From positions 1-23,864 of the IMG/VR virus record IMGVR_UViG_3300027396_000090: 23,864 nucleotides of DNA; one strand, given 5' to 3'. Below, in pieces: positions 12,351 through 21,480 of this stretch. The position numbers and the translations under genes are program-made. The first letter of the stretch is position 1; each line of letters starts with the position of its first letter. This DNA is from a virus. The notes below the pieces were generated by a model that saw only the letters and a list, made by a program, of their open reading frames with translations, was not told the origin of the DNA and made no database searches.

Positions 12351-15300
12351 TAACCACGGGCTGCCCACGAGTAGTTGCCCGCCACTTGGTTTCCGGCGTC
12401 GTCGAACAAAAAGACGTTGAACCGGATTGGATATGAGGTGTCGGCGAAATCGCAGACCGGAGCCGGCGGGTTGGTTGTTCCGAGCGGTGAAGCCTGAATC
12501 GAGGTCACGTCCAGGAATTCGACATTGAACAGGCTTGTGCCGCCATTCTTGGTCGCGCAGCGCAGGAGGTAGTCGATCTTGTCGTCAGCGTCCGCAGCGG
12601 CGCAGGGAATGACCACGGGTCGCGCCATGTATTGCACTTCGGACCCAGAATTAGTCGGATTGTAGTAATGGTAGGAGCGCATCATCAGGCTCGTCGCACC
12701 GGCGGCGAGCTTGAATTCCGTTCCGTTGACCACTTTTGCGCCCGTCATGTCGTACACGCCCGCGATGCCGACGGACGCGCCGGCATAGCTGGACGGATGC
12801 ACGTAGCCCACGACCAGATACCAAGTGTTGAGCGCCGGCAGATCGCCGCTCCAGAAGTACGGGTTGCTGTCCGTTGCTCCAGCCAGCGTGCGGATGGTGC
12901 CGTTGGGGTTCGTTCCGAAGTAGGACGTGCCGGAGTTGGCGGTTGTTTTCATCAGAACGGCAAACAAGTGGCCCTTGGTCGGGTCGATCGTGGCGTAGCT
13001 ACCATCCCAGCCGCCGTCGGCATCAGAGCCGGCATCGCTGTCGATACAGGCCCACATCTGCTCCAGGTTTCCGCTCGGGCCGGCGCGCAGCACAATCGAG
13101 TTCTCGGCTGCCGTGCCGTTCAAGGGGTAGCCCTCGGGTGGCATGGTCATGCCAGGCACCCAGGAGTCGAAGTAGTCGTGGATCACGCTGCCCTGCGGGT
13201 GTGCACCACCCAGGGTCGCTACGCCACGACCTGCATCGCTCTTGATCTTGGAGTCGAGCTTCACGTTCAGGCGAGTCAGGCGGTACAGCGACTTGTCGTT
13301 GCCAGAGACCGTGACTCGGACTTTCACATAGCGGAAATTCGACACGTACGCCGAGGTCGAGTCCGGATAGTCGATCCAGGCGTCGCCCAGATTGGCCTTC
13401 ACGCTGATGTCGGTACGCAGAGCCGGCGTGCCGGCCACGTTCGATCCTGTCACCGTGACGCTGACCTTCGTGCCGCCAATCTTGGCGCCGTAGTCGATGG
13501 TCTCTTCGTAGTAGCCAGGGCTGAGCGCCGGCTGGATGAAGACGGGGTAGCCGGCTGCAATCTGACTGTCCGGCGAGCTCCAGCTGCGGCTTGTGAAGTG
13601 CTGCTGCTGGGTCTCTGTGGTGTTCACCGGCAGCACGTACGAGCCGTCAGTGTCACGAACGGCGTTCACGAAGGTGCCGGCCGGCGCGTTCTCCGTGCTG
13701 ACCAGATCGTTGTCGGCCTTCAGCACGTAGTCGGGCGGCTGAGAAACGGTCACAGTCACCGCACCGGCGGCGCCGACGTTGCCAGCCGAGTCGATGCCAG
13801 CCACCAAGTAGGTGTAGGTGCCGCCTGCGGTTTCGAAGATGGTCGTGAATCCACCGGCCTTCTGGCCGATGTGTTCGGCCGTCTCCCAGGTGGCGCCGCG
13901 ACGGAACTCATATGTCGTGACCGGCAGTGTGCCGGTCGAAGCCGCCCAGTAGAGCAGCACGTTGTTGTCCACGACCTGCTGGGTGACAGTGGGCGCGCTT
14001 GGCGCCGAGATGGTGAACACCTTCGATGCTTGTGCGCCCACGTTGCCGTTCACGTCGATCGCGGCGACCCACCATGTACGCGAGCCCAGCCACTTGGCCT
14101 TGGTCGAGATGGTCGTGCCCTTGACGCGACCGAAAACGGTGCCGGTGGCCCATGAGTCGCCGTAGCGAATCTCGTACTGGTCGGTGGGAAGCGTGCCTTG
14201 AACGGCCGTCCACTCGAGCCGGAACTCGTCCAGAACGAAGCCGCCGTCCACTACAGGAGCAGGCGCCGCCACTACTGTCACGACTGACTGCCCTGCCGCG
14301 CCGACGTTGCCGTTGACGTTCTTGGCGGCAACCCAGTAGCTGCGATCACCGATGAAGTCGATCGGAGCGCGGTATGTCGTCGTGAGCGTGGTGGCGACCA
14401 GCACGCCAACCTCGAACGCGGCGCCGTAGCGAATCTCGTATTCCTTGATGGGCAGAGTAGAGGATGGTGTCGTCCATGTCAGCTCTGCCTTGGCGACGAC
14501 AACGCTGCTCGTGACCGAGGGTGCTTGAGGCACGGTTGTCGTCACGGTGACACTTGCCGACGTGCCAAATTGACCGTTGGTATCGACAGCAGTGACCCAG
14601 AGCTTGCGAGCTCCGAGCCAGGTAATCGGCACGGTGATGGTGGTCGATGCGGTGCGCCCGATGATCTCGCCGGACTCCCAGTCGTTGCCGTAGCGCACGT
14701 CATAGAAGTCGATCGGAAGCGAGCCTGACTGTGCGGCGGACCACGACAGCACTGCGTCAGCCTGGACGATCTTCGAGTTCAGGTTTTGCACCGCCGCATA
14801 CTTCGAGTAGGCGACTTCGATCGAGCCCGCATTGCCGTATGCACCTGCGGAGTTGATCGCGGCCACCCAGAATGTCTTGACGCTGGTCCAGGTCACGGGA
14901 ATGGAGTACGACCGATCCGTGGTGAAGCCCAGAGGCGTGCCCGTTGTCCAGGTCGCACCTTCGCGCACTTCGTACTGAGCGATGGGGAGCGAACCAGTTG
15001 TGGGTGCGCCCCAGCTCAGCACAAGATTGCCGTTCTTGAAGCTCGAGCCAGGCGTCACAGGGCCAGGGGCCGTGATCGACGAGATGTACTGAGTGGACGG
15101 ACCCACGACACCGTTGATGTCCACAGCTCGGACATGGAAGGTCGCAGACTCTTCCCAGTTGACCGTCACCGTCGTGGTGGTTCCGTAGACTTTGGCAATC
15201 ACGGCTCCAGTGTCGAAGTCTGCGCCACGACGAACTTCGTAGAAGTCGATCGGAAGCGTGCCTTCTGCTCCGCTCCAACTCAACTTCAGCTCGCCAGTCG

Positions 15301-18300
15301 CAATCGAGCCGGTGACAATCGGAGCCACAGGCGGGGTGACGATGAGCGAAATGCTCGCCGGCGTACCCATGTTCTCATTGGCGTCGTATGCGGCAACCCA
15401 ATACTTGCGCTCGTTCTGCCAGGTTGCCGTCACAGGCAACTGCAGGCCGCTGATTCGCGCTGCGACGGTGCCGCTCTCAAAGGAAACGCCGTAACGAATC
15501 TCGTAGCCCGCGATCGGCAGCGAGCCTACAGGCGTGGACCAGGCGATCGTGAAGACACCCGCTTTGATGGACTTGGTCAACGTCACGGCCGCAGGTGCCG
15601 AGAACGCGATGGGCGCGAACCCTTCTTCGCCGCTGGTGTCGGAAATATCGACAGCTCTCACCCAAATCTTTTGCGCGCTGTTCCAGCTCACGCGAATCTT
15701 GTAGGACGTGTCGGTGGTTGTGCCCACAAATTGAGCAGATGCGAACGTTTCGCCGCGACGCACCTCGTAGTGCTTGAGCGGCAGAGCGCCCAGCGTCGGC
15801 GCGTTCCAGGACACGATCAGATCGGTGCCGGAGTACGCGGCGGACGGCGTCACTTTGCCAGGAGGCTCAATGGCGATGGTCGCCCGAGTCGCGTTGGCGC
15901 TGTAGTTGCCGTTCGAGTCGATTGCCTTGACCAGCCATTGATACTGCGCGTTAGTGGGCAGCGTGGGCACCTGATGGACCGCCGTCGTGACGGTTGCGAT
16001 CTTGGTTGCCTGTTCCCAGCTCTGACCAATGACGGCGCACTGACGCACTTCGTATCGAGACACATCCTCGTCGGGCACGGCGTTCCAGGACAGTTCGACG
16101 CCTCGCTCGTTCGCTATGGCGTTGAAGCCTGTCACGTCCGACGGTGGCGTGCGCTTGCCTTGAACGGTGAAGTTGACGTAGGTGGTGGCCGAGCGCTTGC
16201 CCAGCGGGTTGATGCCGGTGATGCTGATCTCGTATTGGCCGACAGCAGCATTCAGAATCTCGTACGACAGACCGTCCGAGACACGAATGACCGTCCAGTT
16301 GCTGCGGTTGGATGTGCCCACGCCACGGTAAGCGACTTCGTATGTGGTCGAGTCGCCTGTCCATGTGACGATCATGCGGTTCGCGAACACGCCAGGCGCG
16401 GCGCGGTAGATGGACTCCACCACGCTGACGCTGACCGGAGCCTGCACGAAGTTGGGGTCCAGAATCGACGTGTTGCGCTCCTCGAGCCGAATGCCCTGCT
16501 CGATCGCGGCAAACTTGCTCGGATTGTGTTCAAGCGCCGTGATTTCGAACTCGCTGGGGTTCTGGCCCTGGGCGATACCGATGACGCGGGCCAGGATTGG
16601 CTCCAGGTTCGGCTCGGAGACCATCCACAGCGCGTTGTCCACAGGCGTCTGAGGAAGCGGCGATACCCAGTTGACGGTCGAGTGGGTGCCCACGCCCTCA
16701 TTGAGCGTGCGATCAGCAAACGTGCCATCAGGCAGCATGATCGAGATGGTTGCGGGCGTGGACGAGATCGTCAGAGGTGCGTCGAGCACGGCCTGCGTAC
16801 GAAGACTGTTCACGCTCATCAGGCGGCCGGCGGTGCGACGACCTGCGCGGCTCTGATCTTGAATCTTGATGATGTTGCCAGGCACAACGAAGGCCGAGTC
16901 GATACCCACCTTGAAGGTGATGAAGTCGGACTCGAACTTCTCGGTGTACAGAATCCAGCGGCCGACGCGAGCAGCCTGGCCACGCGATGTGCAGCCAAAA
17001 GCCAGCGTGTCGAGCTTCTTCACGCCGTACTGACCCACGAGCTCCGGGTCTTCGACGTACTCGATCTTCTGGCGGTAGAAGTCGTTCGGGTCGTTCCATG
17101 TCACATGGACGACACTGTGACGGTCCTTGCGAGCGCTGCCGGTGTAGTTGAACTGGCCGTCGATCACGTTGGCGTAGCTGTAGAGCATCACCGGATCGGA
17201 CGGAGCGTCCTGAGTGAACTGCACCATGCCGCCGTCCCAGAAGCCCATGCCTCGGAACACGGATGCGATGTCGGAGACGAGCTTGTAGGCATCCGCAAGG
17301 TTCTGAATGACCGCATTCAGCACGAAGCGCGGCTCGACCCCGCCAAGACCGTTGGGCACGAGCTGATCGCAGTAGCGACCGATGGTGTACAGCATCGCCT
17401 TATCGACCTGGGTGTCGCTGATGAAGTTGCCCAGTCCGTAGCGGGAATTCGTCAGCACGTCGAACATGACCCAGGCGGGGTTGTTCGAGACCGCCCACTT
17501 GAACGAGCCATTCCAAACGCCCGAGTAGCTGCGAGCTACGGGGTCGTAGTTGGACGGGACGCGAATGTACAGGCCGTCGATCAGGTATGAGCGCGAAGGC
17601 ACCTGATTGAACTGCTGGGAGTCGATCCTCAACCCGAACAATGCCGAGTTGGGGTAGTTCATGTTGAGCGTGACAATCTCGGCGTACGAGTCCAAGTACG
17701 TCTCGTTCTGCAGGAGTGCGCTCGTGGCGTCGTCGGTGATTCGGGTCATGCGAATTCGCACGGACGACGCGCCAGGGGTGATTCGCAGGATGTGGGCTCG
17801 CTGGTAGCGCGAACGCGACTTGCCTGAGACGGTGATGGTCGGCGTGGCGTTGTTGCGACGAACTTCGCCGCGCTCGATCGTGAAGGCGTTGCTCGAGCGC
17901 CCGACGATCACGAATCGGACCATCGAATAATTCGACTGGACGCTGTACGTCTCGGAGTTGTTGACCATCCCGTAGCCATACTCGTCGCCGTAGCTGTAGT
18001 AACTGATGTTCAGCCGCTTTACGCCGGACAGGTTTACCCATGCCGACCCAGTCCACTCTTGAGCCTGAACGTCGATCCAACCGTAGGTTTCCCAGTTGGT
18101 TGTCGCGCCCTTGATCGTGACGTGCAATCCGACAGCACCCGGAGCGCTGGCGGTCTCGTAGCCGCTTTGCAGCGACCAGGCGTTTGCAGCATCTGACCAT
18201 TCGGTGCCGGCCGCAACGTCGATGAACTCTCCACCGTTGGTGGAGATGGCAAACTTGTATTGGACCGTGGTGCCGCTGATGTCGCCGTTGTCGCCGTTTG

Positions 18301-18643
18301 TGACGGTGAGCGCGGGCAATGTCACGATGGCTCGAATCGCGTCCGCGTTCGGATTGGATACGGTGAAGGTGTAGGGCAAGTCCTTCTTGACGTTGACGCC
18401 GACGTTGAACGGAGCCTCGACATAGTTGCCAAAAAGCGGCATGACCGACTGGTCGTTGGAGCCGTTGCGAAAGTCGGCCGTCACGCCCTGAAAGTTGCGC
18501 GTGCCGTTCGGGTTCTCCAGAGGCGTCTCGTTCAGGTACACCGACTTCAGGCCGTTGACCAGCCCACCGATCGGCCCTTCGCCGATCAGATCGAGCAGGG
18601 TCAGCGTCGCTTTGGACCGTAGGGAGTCTTTTGCCTCATTCAT
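12347..18643 (-). CDS. J: J-type tail tip / central fibre protein (host specificity)
   Basis: A 2098-residue protein, nearly twice lambda J. The N-terminal 720 or so residues match the tip-attachment part of J proteins: LRSKATLTLLDLIGEGPIGG, SVYLNETPLENPNGTRNFQG, LYIRVPSNYDP, SFKWAVSNNPAWVMFDVLTN, YGLGNFISDTQVDKAMLY and VEPRFVLNAVIQNLADAYK. Two FN3-like domains follow (about 735-928), then eight tandem FN3-like repeats (about 930-1636). The C-terminal 460 residues are beta-rich, include a lectin-like part (LNTWYLVVGYVHPSSYAG) and probably bind the receptor. In lambda, three J copies close the tail tip and contact the receptor. The ATG at 18643 overlaps the TAA of the I-type gene (TAATG). Gene position and the N-terminal motifs make the call firm; the receptor is unknown. 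Confidence 0.95.
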   Translation of the reverse strand: MNEAKDSLRSKATLTLLDLIGEGPIGGLVNGLKSVYLNETPLENPNGTRNFQGVTADFRNGSNDQSVMPLFGNYVEAPFNVGVNVKKDLPYTFTVSNPNADAIRAIVTLPALTVTNGDNGDISGTTVQYKFAISTNGGEFIDVAAGTEWSDAANAWSLQSGYETASAPGAVGLHVTIKGATTNWETYGWIDVQAQEWTGSAWVNLSGVKRLNISYYSYGDEYGYGMVNNSETYSVQSNYSMVRFVIVGRSSNAFTIERGEVRRNNATPTITVSGKSRSRYQRAHILRITPGASSVRIRMTRITDDATSALLQNETYLDSYAEIVTLNMNYPNSALFGLRIDSQQFNQVPSRSYLIDGLYIRVPSNYDPVARSYSGVWNGSFKWAVSNNPAWVMFDVLTNSRYGLGNFISDTQVDKAMLYTIGRYCDQLVPNGLGGVEPRFVLNAVIQNLADAYKLVSDIASVFRGMGFWDGGMVQFTQDAPSDPVMLYSYANVIDGQFNYTGSARKDRHSVVHVTWNDPNDFYRQKIEYVEDPELVGQYGVKKLDTLAFGCTSRGQAARVGRWILYTEKFESDFITFKVGIDSAFVVPGNIIKIQDQSRAGRRTAGRLMSVNSLRTQAVLDAPLTISSTPATISIMLPDGTFADRTLNEGVGTHSTVNWVSPLPQTPVDNALWMVSEPNLEPILARVIGIAQGQNPSEFEITALEHNPSKFAAIEQGIRLEERNTSILDPNFVQAPVSVSVVESIYRAAPGVFANRMIVTWTGDSTTYEVAYRGVGTSNRSNWTVIRVSDGLSYEILNAAVGQYEISITGINPLGKRSATTYVNFTVQGKRTPPSDVTGFNAIANERGVELSWNAVPDEDVSRYEVRQCAVIGQSWEQATKIATVTTAVHQVPTLPTNAQYQWLVKAIDSNGNYSANATRATIAIEPPGKVTPSAAYSGTDLIVSWNAPTLGALPLKHYEVRRGETFASAQFVGTTTDTSYKIRVSWNSAQKIWVRAVDISDTSGEEGFAPIAFSAPAAVTLTKSIKAGVFTIAWSTPVGSLPIAGYEIRYGVSFESGTVAARISGLQLPVTATWQNERKYWVAAYDANENMGTPASISLIVTPPVAPIVTGSIATGELKLSWSGAEGTLPIDFYEVRRGADFDTGAVIAKVYGTTTTVTVNWEESATFHVRAVDINGVVGPSTQYISSITAPGPVTPGSSFKNGNLVLSWGAPTTGSLPIAQYEVREGATWTTGTPLGFTTDRSYSIPVTWTSVKTFWVAAINSAGAYGNAGSIEVAYSKYAAVQNLNSKIVQADAVLSWSAAQSGSLPIDFYDVRYGNDWESGEIIGRTASTTITVPITWLGARKLWVTAVDTNGQFGTSASVTVTTTVPQAPSVTSSVVVAKAELTWTTPSSTLPIKEYEIRYGAAFEVGVLVATTLTTTYRAPIDFIGDRSYWVAAKNVNGNVGAAGQSVVTVVAAPAPVVDGGFVLDEFRLEWTAVQGTLPTDQYEIRYGDSWATGTVFGRVKGTTISTKAKWLGSRTWWVAAIDVNGNVGAQASKVFTISAPSAPTVTQQVVDNNVLLYWAASTGTLPVTTYEFRRGATWETAEHIGQKAGGFTTIFETAGGTYTYLVAGIDSAGNVGAAGAVTVTVSQPPDYVLKADNDLVSTENAPAGTFVNAVRDTDGSYVLPVNTTETQQQHFTSRSWSSPDSQIAAGYPVFIQPALSPGYYEETIDYGAKIGGTKVSVTVTGSNVAGTPALRTDISVKANLGDAWIDYPDSTSAYVSNFRYVKVRVTVSGNDKSLYRLTRLNVKLDSKIKSDAGRGVATLGGAHPQGSVIHDYFDSWVPGMTMPPEGYPLNGTAAENSIVLRAGPSGNLEQMWACIDSDAGSDADGGWDGSYATIDPTKGHLFAVLMKTTANSGTSYFGTNPNGTIRTLAGATDSNPYFWSGDLPALNTWYLVVGYVHPSSYAGASVGIAGVYDMTGAKVVNGTEFKLAAGATSLMMRSYHYYNPTNSGSEVQYMARPVVIPCAAADADDKIDYLLRCATKNGGTSLFNVEFLDVTSIQASPLGTTNPPAPVCDFADTSYPIRFNVFLFDDAGNQVAGNYSWAARGY
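13735..15855 (-). repeat. Eight tandem FN3-like repeats of about 88 codons in J
   Basis: Each unit has the pattern L-x-W-(8-9)-LP-(4)-YE(V/I/F)R-x-G, then a Thr-rich strand, then W(V)-A-(2)-D/N-x-N-G-x-x-G. Examples are GSLPIAGYEIRYG, GTLPIDFYEVRRG, GTLPTDQYEIRYG and GTLPVTTYEFRRG. The spacing is close to 265 bases throughout. The units have diverged, so the array is not a recent expansion. It would form a long stalk holding the receptor-binding end away from the tail. Confidence 0.85.
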
Positions 18644-19221
18644 TAGACGGGAACCTCATCGACAGAAATTGAGGCCGAGATCGTGTGCGAGCCAGTCATC
18701 ATTCGACCGTAGACGAGCGGAACCGGAGCGCCCTGCTTCTCGGTGTTGGCAGGGCCATCGAAGTAATAGGACGTTTCGTTGCCTTCGTCGTTGTTCTGAG
18801 TCTTGGGGCGAGGGCTGAGCGCCTCGATTACGCCACCCAAAATGAGCGCCGCGCCGATCTTGTACAGGTACGGCGACCAGGGGCCAGGCACGAAGTACCC
18901 AACGGCGATCATGATCGCCCCGACAATGATCTTGGCCACGCCACTTGCGCCGGCCACGGTGGGCGTGAATCGAATCTCTTTGAGATTCTTGCGGATCAGT
19001 TGGTACGACTCGTCCGACAGGTCTTCCTCGTGGTCGTCCTCATAGACGCACGTCACGCGGTAGGCGTTGTAGGTCTCGATGTTCTCGACGACCCAGCGGC
19101 GCAGCCCAGGCTTGTTCGCCTCGATCATGCGAAGCGCTTCGGCAGGACTGGAGACTTCGAACTCCCAGTCCTTTCCGAATTTCTTTCCCATGACGCCATC
19201 GAGGCGAACTTTTGTCAGCAT
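18643..19221 (-). CDS. I: Tail assembly protein I-like
   Basis: A 192-residue protein of the lambda tail-assembly I type. The N-terminal 90 residues (VRLDGVMGKKFGKDWEFEVS, PAEALRMIEANKPGLRRWVV) form a small alpha/beta domain, and then ASGVAKIIVGAIMIAVGYFV and YKIGAALILGGVIEALS form a hydrophobic, glycine-rich stretch of two helices. The C-terminal third includes YYFDGPANTEKQGAPVPLVY and GSHTISASISVDEVPV, typical of this family. It is needed for tip assembly and in lambda is not a major part of the finished virion. It starts within the last codons of the K-type gene (7-base overlap, ATGCTGA) and its stop overlaps the start of J, giving tight translational coupling K-I-J. Confidence 0.9.
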   Translation of the reverse strand: MLTKVRLDGVMGKKFGKDWEFEVSSPAEALRMIEANKPGLRRWVVENIETYNAYRVTCVYEDDHEEDLSDESYQLIRKNLKEIRFTPTVAGASGVAKIIVGAIMIAVGYFVPGPWSPYLYKIGAALILGGVIEALSPRPKTQNNDEGNETSYYFDGPANTEKQGAPVPLVYGRMMTGSHTISASISVDEVPV

Positions 19222-19958
19222 TTCGTGCGGTGTCTCAGATGTAACTTGACCCTGGAGTACCAGTAAGGCCCGAATGTCTCGCGTCTCGACAGGCGATTCA
19301 CGAGATGGTGAAGAATTATATCACCCGTGACATACACCGCAACGTGATTTGCCACATCCGAATTCATTGCAATGGCCAGCGCATCGCCATGCTTAAACGT
19401 ACCGTCAGTGACTTCGATGAAACCTTGGGACGCCCAGTGATCGCCCAGAATGTCGTAGCCCTGGTTCCACCACTGGTTGATGCGAAGCTCGGGAAACCGA
19501 TGCAGCTTGATGCGGAACTCGCGCTCGTAGAAGTCCGTCAATAGCGAGTAGCAATCGAAAGTGCCAAACACATAGGGTCGGCCAATGTAATCGGCTCGCC
19601 AGCCGTCGGGCGTCAGCAGCTGCGGACCGGCATGCTCGAAACCGCCCTCGCCTCTTCGAATGCCCGAGATCAGCCAGGGCAGCTCCGTGAGATTGCAGCC
19701 GGCGCGGTCGAGCTCCGATGGATCAGGCGTGGTGTCGGGGTGCGAATGCCAGATGGCCAGGATTTCGCCGGCGTCTTCTGCGGCGGCGTAGTCGTGGTGG
19801 TTGATGAAGAACTGCTCACCAGGCTGTTCGGCGCCGTTGCGGGCCGGCATGAAGACTGCCTTCTTGCCGACACCAATGACGAAACCGCACGCCTCTCGCG
19901 GGTAGCACGTTTGCGCGTGCTCACGCATGGCTCGAGTCAGCTCGTCACTGAGTTCCAC
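19215..19958 (-). CDS. K: Tail assembly protein K-like, JAMM plus NlpC/P60 domains
   Basis: A protein of about 247 residues with two catalytic domains. The N-terminal half is a JAMM/MPN metallopeptidase: Glu in YPREACGFVIG, then HSHPDTTPDPSELD, matching HxH-x7-S-x2-D zinc ligation. The C-terminal half is NlpC/P60: YVFGTFDCYSLLTDFY with the catalytic Cys, and HVAVYV with the catalytic His. In lambda, K acts at the tail tip and may cut peptidoglycan or process tip proteins. I prefer the GTG at 19958, which has GGGAG six bases upstream. A TTG at 19982 would add eight residues but has no visible ribosome site. The gene overlaps L by 14 bases and the I-type gene by 7. Confidence 0.9.
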   Translation of the reverse strand: MELSDELTRAMREHAQTCYPREACGFVIGVGKKAVFMPARNGAEQPGEQFFINHHDYAAAEDAGEILAIWHSHPDTTPDPSELDRAGCNLTELPWLISGIRRGEGGFEHAGPQLLTPDGWRADYIGRPYVFGTFDCYSLLTDFYEREFRIKLHRFPELRINQWWNQGYDILGDHWASQGFIEVTDGTFKHGDALAIAMNSDVANHVAVYVTGDIILHHLVNRLSRRETFGPYWYSRVKLHLRHRTKC

Positions 19959-21147
19959 GCACCGCTCCCGGAAAGCCGCCAAAGCGCACGGGTTGTGTGC
20001 CGAATCGAATCCGGCATGCCGACAGTGTCTTGGCGCATACGTCCGTCAGCGGTGTCGCGGGGTTGTTGTTAGCGTCAAAGGGTGCGCCGGCGTAGCCGCA
20101 CTCGGCGCTTCTGTAGCGCCACGGGCAGCTGTTCTGGATGATCTGACGCGAGGGCAGCTGGTGGCCCATCAGGTCGAAGGCCGAGGACAGCTCGAACTCG
20201 ATCACGTAGCGGTTTTCGCTGACCTTCTGCTCCACAAACCAGATGTCGTCGGCGATGTACTGGTTGGGGTCGGCGGTCGCGTTGCGACGAAAGCTCTGTC
20301 CGATCTCCTGGTAGTCGGTCAGCACATCGTCCTCGAGCTGAAAGCCATACCAGCGGTGGTACTGGTCGGAGATCGGGTACATGTGACAGTTGATGGTGCC
20401 GGCCGTCTGCGGCGTGAACGTCATCCAGAGCCGATACCAGCCGTCGTTCATCGGCACGACTCCAGACGCGCTGACGGCGCCTTGAGCCACGCTCTTTTGA
20501 CCTGTGAGCGGCACAATGTCCACGTACGCGGCGGTGAATGCGCCGCCGGCGCCCCATGTGCCATCCACGTAGATGCGAACAGGCAGCTTGTCGTTCTCCG
20601 GCTTGACGTGCAGCGAGTAGGTGTACTTGGCGCCGGCAAGACCAGGCACGCCGGTGTACCGAGTCGCGTTGAATTGGCTGGTGAGCGAGGCGGTCAGACT
20701 GCCGTCAGGCGCACTTTCGGTTGTTCCGATGATGGTCAGGCCGTTGTTGACCCAGGTGTTCGCAGTCGGCGCGGACGTGTGCGTCAGCAGATTGCGGCGA
20801 GCGGGGAAGTTCTCCTCGTCCAGATACTTGGCGAACGTGCGCTTGCGGGTGAGCTTGCAGCCCACGAAGTCGTTGAAGGACTTTACCGAGGCCGACAGCA
20901 GCCCGTTGACGTTCGCGATCTTGATCTTGGGGCGAGGCGCCGAGCCCTTGGTGGTCACGTCGAACCCCGTCGCCTCAATCGGCAGAGGTTCGTAGGTCTG
21001 CCCCTGCCACACGACCGGCTGAGACAGTCCGTTCGTGCCGGCGTGAAAGCGCATCACCGAGCCGCCAGGCATGTTCGTCGTATCGAGGATGAACAGCTCC
21101 AGCAGCGCGGAAGGCGCCAGCGATTGAATCTCCTGACGAATGCTCAT
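19945..21147 (-). CDS. L: Minor tail protein L-like with inserted beta domain
   Basis: A 400-residue protein, much longer than lambda L (about 232). Residues 1-115 (MSIRQEIQSLAPSALLELFI, GQTYEPLPIEATGFDVTTKG, LTRKRTFAKYLDEENFP) and about 290-400 match the L family. The C-terminal part has four cysteines (NSCPWRYRSAECGY, DVCAKTLSACRIRFG), the set known in lambda L to hold an iron-sulfur cluster. Between them lies an insert of about 170 residues (LLTHTSAPTANTWVNN, YTYSLHVKPENDKLPVRIYV, DGWYRLWMTFTPQTAGTINC, YHRWYGFQLED) that looks like a jelly-roll, carbohydrate-binding type domain. Its ATG overlaps the stop of M (ATGA). It should form the tip ring with J. The insert may be exposed and bind surface glycans. 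Confidence 0.9.
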   Translation of the reverse strand: MSIRQEIQSLAPSALLELFILDTTNMPGGSVMRFHAGTNGLSQPVVWQGQTYEPLPIEATGFDVTTKGSAPRPKIKIANVNGLLSASVKSFNDFVGCKLTRKRTFAKYLDEENFPARRNLLTHTSAPTANTWVNNGLTIIGTTESAPDGSLTASLTSQFNATRYTGVPGLAGAKYTYSLHVKPENDKLPVRIYVDGTWGAGGAFTAAYVDIVPLTGQKSVAQGAVSASGVVPMNDGWYRLWMTFTPQTAGTINCHMYPISDQYHRWYGFQLEDDVLTDYQEIGQSFRRNATADPNQYIADDIWFVEQKVSENRYVIEFELSSAFDLMGHQLPSRQIIQNSCPWRYRSAECGYAGAPFDANNNPATPLTDVCAKTLSACRIRFGTQPVRFGGFPGAVRGTQ

Positions 21148-21479
21148 GCTTCGAACACCTGCTCAAAATCCAGCGAGATGACGTTGTGACCCTGCTTTCG
21201 GGACAGCTTCCACGTCCGACACACGAAGACCTTTGTCTCGCCCAGTGGCGTCGTCCAGTAGAAGCTCTGCACGCCATTGCGAGCCCGAACGAACGCCAGC
21301 ACATCCGGAAACTGAGTCGTCGTCCGCGAGAACGTCAGGCTCCACTTCTCGGGACGGTTGTTGATGCCCTTCGGAGTGCGGAGCTCGTAGCCGTCGCCGA
21401 ACTTCGTGATTGTGATGTCAGGCTCTTCGGACAGCTGCGAGTCCCACTCGGGGCGCCATGAGAATGTCGGTCGTGTCAT
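21144..21479 (-). CDS. M: Minor tail protein M-like
   Basis: A 111-residue protein of the lambda M family: MTRPTFSWRPEWDSQLSEEP, ITKFGDGYELRTPKGINNRP, KWSLTFSRTTTQFPDVLAFV and LDFEQVFEA. Length, beta-rich pattern and the FxDGYEQR-like segment fit. M forms part of the ring linking the tail tube and tape measure to the tip. It follows the tape measure gene after a 15-base gap filled by the repeated GTCACGGATGAC motif, with no strong Shine-Dalgarno sequence. Its stop overlaps the start of L. It may be the distal tail protein equivalent for this phage. Confidence 0.92.
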   Translation of the reverse strand: MTRPTFSWRPEWDSQLSEEPDITITKFGDGYELRTPKGINNRPEKWSLTFSRTTTQFPDVLAFVRARNGVQSFYWTTPLGETKVFVCRTWKLSRKQGHNVISLDFEQVFEA

Positions 21480-21480
21480 T

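Noticed and set aside
12632-14155. Plus-strand open frame opposite the J C-terminus (507 codons)
   Set aside because: Antisense shadow of J, with composition like the other shadows and no ribosome site seen.
13735-15855. CRISPR-like array suggested by regular spacing in this region
   Set aside because: The roughly 265-base period comes from diverged FN3-like coding repeats; there are no short identical direct repeats with unique spacers.
14786-17590. Very long plus-strand open frame opposite J (934 codons)
   Set aside because: GC-rich codon use in J leaves the antisense frame free of stops. The translation is Arg/Asp/His-rich without recognisable domains.
19320-19331. Near copy of the junction palindrome (ATCACCCGTGAC)
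   Set aside because: It lies inside the K coding region, has one broken half site and is explained by the codons for V-T-G-D.
19959-19982. TTG start for the K-type gene
   Set aside because: No ribosome site is visible at the TTG, whereas the GTG at 19958 has GGGAG at good spacing and matches the family N-terminus better.
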